From contig CM019236.1 in NCBI GenBank assembly GCA_009741485.1, forward strand, positions 29,505,967-29,569,966: a stretch of DNA of 64,000 nucleotides, in the 5' to 3' direction. The notes below the pieces were generated by a model. The model ran no database searches. It was not told the DNA's origin and was given only the letters and a program-made list of their open reading frames with translations. Shown here piece by piece: positions 57,850 to 64,000 of this stretch. Made by a program: the position numbers and the translations under genes. The stretch comes from Malurus cyaneus samueli (taxonomy: Eukaryota; Chordata; Aves; Passeriformes; Maluridae). Each line of letters begins with the position of its first letter. Positions within the stretch are counted from its first letter, which is position 1.

Positions 57850-59186
57850 ATTAGGAAGGAAGCTTTCCATTAGGGGCTGTCCTGTGTGCATTTAATAACG
57901 GTTAAGGAAAGATGTTTTATGACACTTTTCCTGCTTGGCAGGAGGATTCAGCTCGAAGCAGAAGTGTTAATGAATTTAGATTCAGTGATAGTGCCCAGAT
58001 TTCTTGGCTAAAGAGCATGGTCTTGTGCTTCAGCCACAGAGTGCATCTGTAGCACATACTGCAACACCAAGCAAAGAGATGCAATAAACATGAGTCAGTT
58101 TAAGAAATACTAGTATGAGAGACAGAGGTCATAACACCAATGCCTTCAAAATCCAGAAGCAAATCACCACACTTTCAAGACAATATTAATACAGGAAATA
58201 ATATAAAGGTAGGACTCTAAGTGGAGGCCTCCAGGTACAAATATGGCAAAATGCACATGTGATACAGGACTTCTATGATTTTATAAGTGTAACAAACTAG
58301 CATATTTAAAATAGTGTCCAATTAGAAGAGCAGTTAGTTAAGTAATCGTCCCTTTTGATTCTGCCCCATTCGAAGCCCACCCTCGCAAGTTTCTACCCCC
58401 ATATTTATTATGTTTAGGATATATAGTAAAAGATAATAACATATCCTTGGATAAAGAGGCCAGACTAAATAATATTTCAAGAACGTAGCATAATATATAT
58501 TAGAAGGTTAGCTTCTTGTTCTTGTACTTTAATTTCAGTGACTAGCTAGGCATTACTTTGAAATTATACCGTCTAACCGGGAACTCTTTGGTGCTACTGA
58601 AGAAATTTTATGCCATAGCAATACTACAGCACTGTACTGCAGCAACAAATCATCATCATCATCATCCAGGGAATTCCTGAAATAAAAACTGTAGGCAAAG
58701 GCATCCCTGGTAATAGTTTACCTAATCTGGTATTTAAAATAGCCATAAAATCTGCTCTCAAAGCTTTGAGTGACCATCCCAAAGTAGGGAAGGGAAGAGT
58801 GGCATATCTGGATCATAGCCTTAAAATAGAAAGCATCTTAGAGTATATTTTTAACATAATCTAAAGCATAGACATTGAACCCCTTTTTTTTTCCTCCCCC
58901 CAAAGAAAGCACTCATATAACCTAGGCATACTTTAATTATTAAGAAAACAGCTATACCAAATGCTAAAACTCTGAGGGTCAATTACTTTATAACTTACAG
59001 CGTATGCCTTCAAATATTTTTTCCCTCTCTAATTAGTTTATGTTCGTTAACAATATTATGGATGTAAGCATATACCATCTAGTTCTCTTTTAGTTTGAAA
59101 TGAGCCTAATTTTTTAAAAAAAATCCTTGAAGTGTCTCTACTGTGTAGTGTATTAGTCACCCTATCTTTTACAGATTAAGCTCTTT
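57846..59186. other. AT-rich noncoding DNA
   Basis: Nothing is recognised except a short (CAT)n run at 58649-58667. Confidence 0.45.
58649..58667. repeat. Short (CAT)n run
   Basis: Six CAT/ATC trinucleotide units. Confidence 0.85.
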
Positions 59187-59475
59187 GGCATTATAGGAGA
59201 AATCATCTGCTGCAAACTGGCATCAAGCAAAAGCAGATTCATAAACTCTGCCCTTAATCTCTCTTTCAGTTTTCTTCCAATTAGAAACAATCTTTTGCTG
59301 ATACTCTAATTAATACTTACACATTAAAATATTAGGCATTATAGGAGAAATCATCTGTTATATTCTTCCATAAAGCAAAACTAGGTTTGTAAGCCTTTGC
59401 CCTTAATCTTTCTTTCAATTTTCTTCCATTTAAAAACCATCTTTCCCCAATACTCTAATTAATGCAAATTATATT
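59187..59475. repeat. Diverged 148-bp tandem duplication
   Basis: Unit 1 (59187-59334) and unit 2 (59335 to about 59475) share GGCATTATAGGAGAAATCAT, then GCCCTTAATCT, TTTCTTCCA and ATACTCTAATTAAT in the same order and at nearly the same spacing. Visible substitutions and small indels indicate an old event. No transposon family is recognised. The duplicated motif includes a TAATTAAT homeodomain-type core. Confidence 0.9.
59462..59469 (+). promoter_or_regulatory. Octamer motif ATGCAAAT
   Basis: A perfect POU-factor octamer overlaps the 3' end of the second 148-bp unit, next to TAATTA. At the aligned place the first unit reads ATACTTAC, so only one copy has the site. Homeodomain and octamer words side by side suggest an enhancer. 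Confidence 0.35.
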
Positions 59476-62400
59476 CATGATTAGTTAGTATTATGCTAAT
59501 CTGAGCCCCAAATTTCCCTAAATCTACATGGTGTTGTCTGAGTACCAGATTGCTTTGGGTTCCTAAGTAAAATTACATTAGCCTGCCAGCTGTACAAAAC
59601 ACCATGATAGAGTAGAAATCCAAGCAAATCATCAAGATTACATTAGTTTTGTTTCTTAATGAACAACTGTTTGCATTAGGGATTACAGACAAATTATGAT
59701 TTTCCTCTCTGTACCCAGGCAGCCAGGCATCTGTTGAGAAGTTTCAATTTTTTTCCTGACTAAATAGATTGCGGAGAGCTAAGACAGAGAGACGAGTCTA
59801 ATATTTCATGTAATTGAATTTTTTTCTATTACAAAGCAATCAGCACTCTGGGGCTCACTGCTAACCTTGATTTCTCTCTTCCACTCCAGCATGGAATGCA
59901 GGAGAAACCTGAACGGCTCTTTTGTCAGAGAGCCATCAGTCACCCAGTTTCTCTTCTCTTCCTACAGAAGCAGATTATGTACTTTATAGTCATACCTGCT
60001 TGCTGTTACACTTCAAGCCAATTCCCCAAACCGTGCTGCTTCATTTCCTGCTGCTCTGATATATAAACAACGTGCTGCCAAAAAACATCATGTGTGGAAA
60101 ACAGAGCATGGGCCTCATGCCTCTGTCTGAGTGAACAGAGCACCCAGGGAAACCAAGCCAGGAAAGCGGGGTGATAATGAACTTGGCACAACCAAGATTG
60201 CTAATCTTTAAAGCATAACAATGAAGCACAGCTCTGTGTACATACACAGTTTAGCAGCCTCTTCTAGTTTGTCCCTTTTCTTGTCAAACTCCTGCAACAT
60301 GCTCTTTGTTATGTTCCACTTGATTCAATTATGCTCCTAGTGTACAGGTTTACTCGTTCTTCCGTGCACTAATCTCATCTCCAGAACTCACACTGTGATG
60401 GCTCATTATTGCTGGCAAAAATGTAGGGCGCTGATAGGAAAAGAATGGCTCTGATACATTCATCATTGTATATCAAGACCTCCAGATTACAAGATACAAG
60501 TAACAAGTTAATTGTGAATCAATCTGCAGAATATGGGTGTAATAAAGTGGGTAAATCACCATCCACTATTTTGACAACACAAAGTAGCAGAAAAATAATT
60601 CTGTGCAATTTCTTTCCTCATGCCAAAACCTATTTAATATTACAGTTCACTCTTCTCCATACAGAACATCAGATGTATAAAAATGTGCACAAAAGGGCAC
60701 TGCCTCTGTTGTGGAATTCACTAAAAAACCTTACCTGAATATCCTCCAGAATACAACCTTCTTTTCAACTCCATCAAATGGTCCAATTTAGCCAGTTTTA
60801 ATTAAGTTTAGTAACAACATGTGAAGTAAAAAAAGTAAATTAAACTGACAACTATCTTTTCTACTTATAGATAAAAATGCATATTCAGATTTTCTTCTGT
60901 ATTTTTGAAACCACTTGAAAACCACTCCAGAAAAATACCACTCTAAGCCTGATTTATATGCTGTCAAAAGTCTAAAGATACCTGCATATACATACATGCA
61001 ACAAATGTTATTAAGACCACCATGTTACAAAACTCATTTGAAAGCTAATGGAAAAATCTTAGTAACATCCAAAATGCCTTGGAAAAATTATTTATTAAGA
61101 TACCTAGTCTGAAACAGGTAAGATGAAGATCTGTCTTCACTGGGTCTTATTAGATGCAGCAATTTAAATTGGAGCAGGATTAAATCAGACCTTTTACTTG
61201 AGAAATTACCTAAGAGCCAGCTCAGGTATTTTCCCCTCTATGTTTGCCACAATTTATACTTTTGTATGGATATTATTTTGCCATTGACAATGTGCACAGA
61301 AAATTAAAAGAGTCATTAAAATTAGTGAAGAAGAGGACAATCTTCACATCAGATACCAGGAAACTTCTAATTACACATCAGAACTGTTTGGGATGTAGAG
61401 ATTGACGAACACTGTATCAAAAATAGGGAGTATAGCATGTAAATAAAATCATTCTGTCCAAGAATTGAAACCATGTTTCAGAGTTAAAGTTCTGTAAAAT
61501 TTCTGCTGTTGTAAAAGGCACTGATAGGCCTTTCAGATGGCCCAGTTAGATAGACTGAACACCTGAATAGTTAATATGCTACTCAGTGTAGACATTCTGT
61601 CAGTTAATGGTACATCAGTTTCCTTACTGATTTGTGAAACAATACCAGCAATTAATTATATTCTTCCCTGTCATTTTTCAGTGAGAGATACTTCTAGAAC
61701 ATTATGGAAAAACACATCTGGATGAAGTGCTCTGAAGATTAGTGTCCCACATTAAGTTCCGAGAAGACTTTCTAGTTATGCACTAAAATAATATTTTACA
61801 CCAATTATTTAAGCAGCAGCATTAACCATAATGTAATTTTACCTAAGAAAGAATAAAATAACTTCTGCTCTCACTGACAAGTAATCCTCATCTAAGGTGG
61901 TTGCAGGTTTAAAAGAAACTCATAATGTTTTCTTCTATGGACTAATTTCCAGGTTCATAACTAATTTCAGTGAAAAGAACAGATTTTTATGACAAGTCAC
62001 AGCATGAAATTGGAGCAAGACACATCATTAATAGGATTAAAGTGGAAAGCATGTTGGTGGGAATGAACTGAAATCACCACAGAAACACTTCAATAATAAT
62101 TCAAATTAAGCAAATGGCTAACTGACCTCAGATTCTGCCCCAAGAGTCCTAAACTGTCTCTCAAACTTGCTGATTAACAGTACCAAGGATAGGAAGCTCT
62201 TGGTCTTTAGGACTGTGTTATACACTTGTAAAGCTGAGATTGAAGCCCAGGTGTAAAGTGAAAGGCAATGCTTCTGTTGCTGCCTCTGCCGTGGCTGTCG
62301 GGCAGGCCATGTCCATTTAATACCTTCTACTACCATTGGGCTTGTGGAAGGGCACTCAGAAGTAAATTTGATTGGCAGACTAACCTGACAATGTGTTTAT

Positions 62401-64000
62401 TGCAGACTTATGTGGGCTGTATCCTCCTTTCTTAGCATGACTGGGCTCTGGATTGCTGTTCTAGCCAGGGAGATGAGTGAAAGCAGTGGCTGATATAATA
62501 ACAGACTGCAGCAATATTGTGGCCAGCAGACAAATCACCACCACATTTCCACCCAGTATCTTCAAGGACTCCCCGGAGAAAGCCTTGATTTACAAACACT
62601 CATGCAGGAACAGTACCCAGTGGCTGGGATGCTGAGGCAGTAACCTCGGCTTAAGAAACATCAGCATGTCTGCAAAGATGTTCCAAGGGCCAAAACCCCA
62701 TCAGTCTCCCGGGGATACACAACAAATCTCAGTTGTTTCTGAAACTAAACAAACTTTTACTGTGAGGGAGCACAATGATGCCTTCATACATGGAATGAGA
62801 ACAGTCCTTTTTTTTTTTTTCTGGTGAAAAAGTCTTCTTCAATATCCTTTAGCAGGATAAAGGTGTTATAAAAGCAGTTTCTCTAAATATGAAAACGGTA
62901 GTTAGAGCAAACAAACACGAGTCAGCTAAAGCAAATGGACTATGACAACTTAAATGGGATGACTTGGCAGTGCCACCATAGGAACATGAGGCATTTCATG
63001 TATTTTATTGGTTTAGTTTAAAGAATCAGTAGTGAAGAGTTCCACTTGATTCTCTATTTGTTTTTAAGGGGATTTTAGCTACTATATTGCATCATTCTAA
63101 AGTATTGCACAATTCTAAAGTCCAATAAGTTTTGCTAACAGCTTTATTTTACAGATTGCTTGCCCTATATGAAAGATCACATAACTTTATTGTTACAAAT
63201 TTATTACATGGAATAAACCAAAAGTCTTTATTATATTGAAGAAATTAAGACCCTTCTGTCTCATTTTCACAAACACTAGAAAAATTAGCATCTAGTCTAA
63301 CCTATGTAAGCACAATCTTTCCTTGACTTACAAAGAATTAATTTCACTTCCACTGGAAGGTAGTATCATTATTCAATATTCCCTAAGAAACAAGTCATCA
63401 TTTAAAATGATGCTACATAGAAAATCTTTCTATCAGTGCTGAATATCTTTGAGAAATCTACCTTCCACAGTGATGATCTGACATGTGTCCTTTGACACTG
63501 AACCTTTGTTTAACAATATAGATCTATCACTGCGTGCAGTGTCTAGCACTACTGAAAGGACAGAAAATCTTTTAGATTACATAGGACATTCAGAGGAACA
63601 TTTAGCTGACATTGCAAGGCACAGGATCTGTTAAAATGTTGAATATGTGGTTTTGTTTTGAATTGTGACCAGCAGTAGTAAAATTTTTAAAACAATCAAT
63701 TTGCATTGATTGCAAAAAGTGGTAAACTTGCTAGCTGCAGATCATAAAGAAAGTAAAATCTACTTTCTAACACTATTGGGTTTACAGGTTTGAAAGAACT
63801 GATCTTATTTGTTCTCAGTGATTGTTTTTCTTCTTCAAACTATCTTTTCTTGATGCTATAATCTGAGTGTCAGTTTTAGCTAACATCTAGACATCTCTCA
63901 TTTTAAATTATAAAGCAGTGACCTTCTCATTGTTTTCTGTGAGTTACTTCTGTTTCTAAATTAAATTGCAGGAAAAAATTGCAGAAAGATTCACCTATTT
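59476..64000. other. Low-copy AT-rich DNA, possible conserved noncoding sequence
   Basis: No gene was supported to the end of the window. About 59500-60200 and 62400-62780 have mixed composition without repeats or low complexity, with clustered homeodomain, POU and CAGCTG words, as seen in conserved vertebrate enhancers. This is an impression only, since conservation cannot be judged from one sequence. A tetraloop hairpin lies at 63693-63712. Confidence 0.35.
63693..63712. repeat. 8-bp hairpin with TTGC tetraloop
   Basis: CAATCAAT and ATTGATTG are exact reverse complements around TTGC. Each arm contains the TGATTG/CAATCA word favoured by PBX/HOX complexes. Confidence 0.5.

Noticed and set aside
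1..64000. CRISPR arrays, bacterial operons, toxin or defence systems
   Set aside because: CR1 LINEs, a vertebrate tRNA and CpG-island structure show avian nuclear DNA. No regularly spaced direct-repeat array or prokaryotic gene organisation is present.

Overview
This window looks like nuclear DNA from a bird. The main evidence is at least seven 5'-truncated copies of CR1 LINEs, the dominant avian retrotransposon. Several still carry the diagnostic 3' block (antisense form 'gaatcatacaatggtttggg', or sense ending in ATTCTATG-type octamers). Most of the sequence is AT-rich, with long stretches lacking any coding signal. The one intact RNA gene is a vertebrate-type tRNA-His(GTG). I recognise no protein-coding gene by its product. 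Almost all open frames are short chance frames, CR1 antisense frames or low-complexity artefacts.

Layout. Positions 1-2800 form a CpG-rich domain. It holds a plausible TATA-less promoter (GC box near 910, inverted CCAAT box near 978). An ATG in good context at 1138 lies eight codons before a strong splice donor (TTCG|GTAAGT, 1162/1163). If that exon is real, the gene reads to the right and the rest of the window may be its very long first intron. Inside the domain, 1400-2480 is a strongly C-rich, G-poor, CpG-bearing degenerate repeat tract with an excellent CTCF motif at 1963-1978. A cluster of perfect inverted repeats follows at 3.0-3.4 kb.

From 4.6 to 22.4 kb the DNA is AT-rich with CR1 fragments (about 4.94, 10.8, 12.2, 13.15, 18.26 and 21.64 kb), microsatellites and small tandem duplications. 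At 22.9-24.35 kb there is a GC-richer block of unknown, possibly retroelement, origin. It contains a broken tRNA-His copy (24130-24198, +). The intact tRNA-His gene lies 5.6 kb away on the other strand (29767-29838, -), with a CTCF-like motif about 63 bp upstream of its 5' end. A roughly 280-bp polypyrimidine microsatellite (37758-38036) and another CR1 tail (38586-39041) follow. A small CpG-containing island sits at 46985-47260. A diverged 148-bp tandem duplication lies at 59187-59475, with an octamer (ATGCAAAT) present only in its second copy. Low-copy AT-rich DNA continues to the end.

No CRISPR array, operon or bacterial-type system is present, and I see no convincing new multi-gene system. 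The best leads are regulatory or structural: the CpG/CTCF/C-rich domain, the paired functional and dead tRNA-His loci, the hairpin clusters, and the duplicated octamer element.
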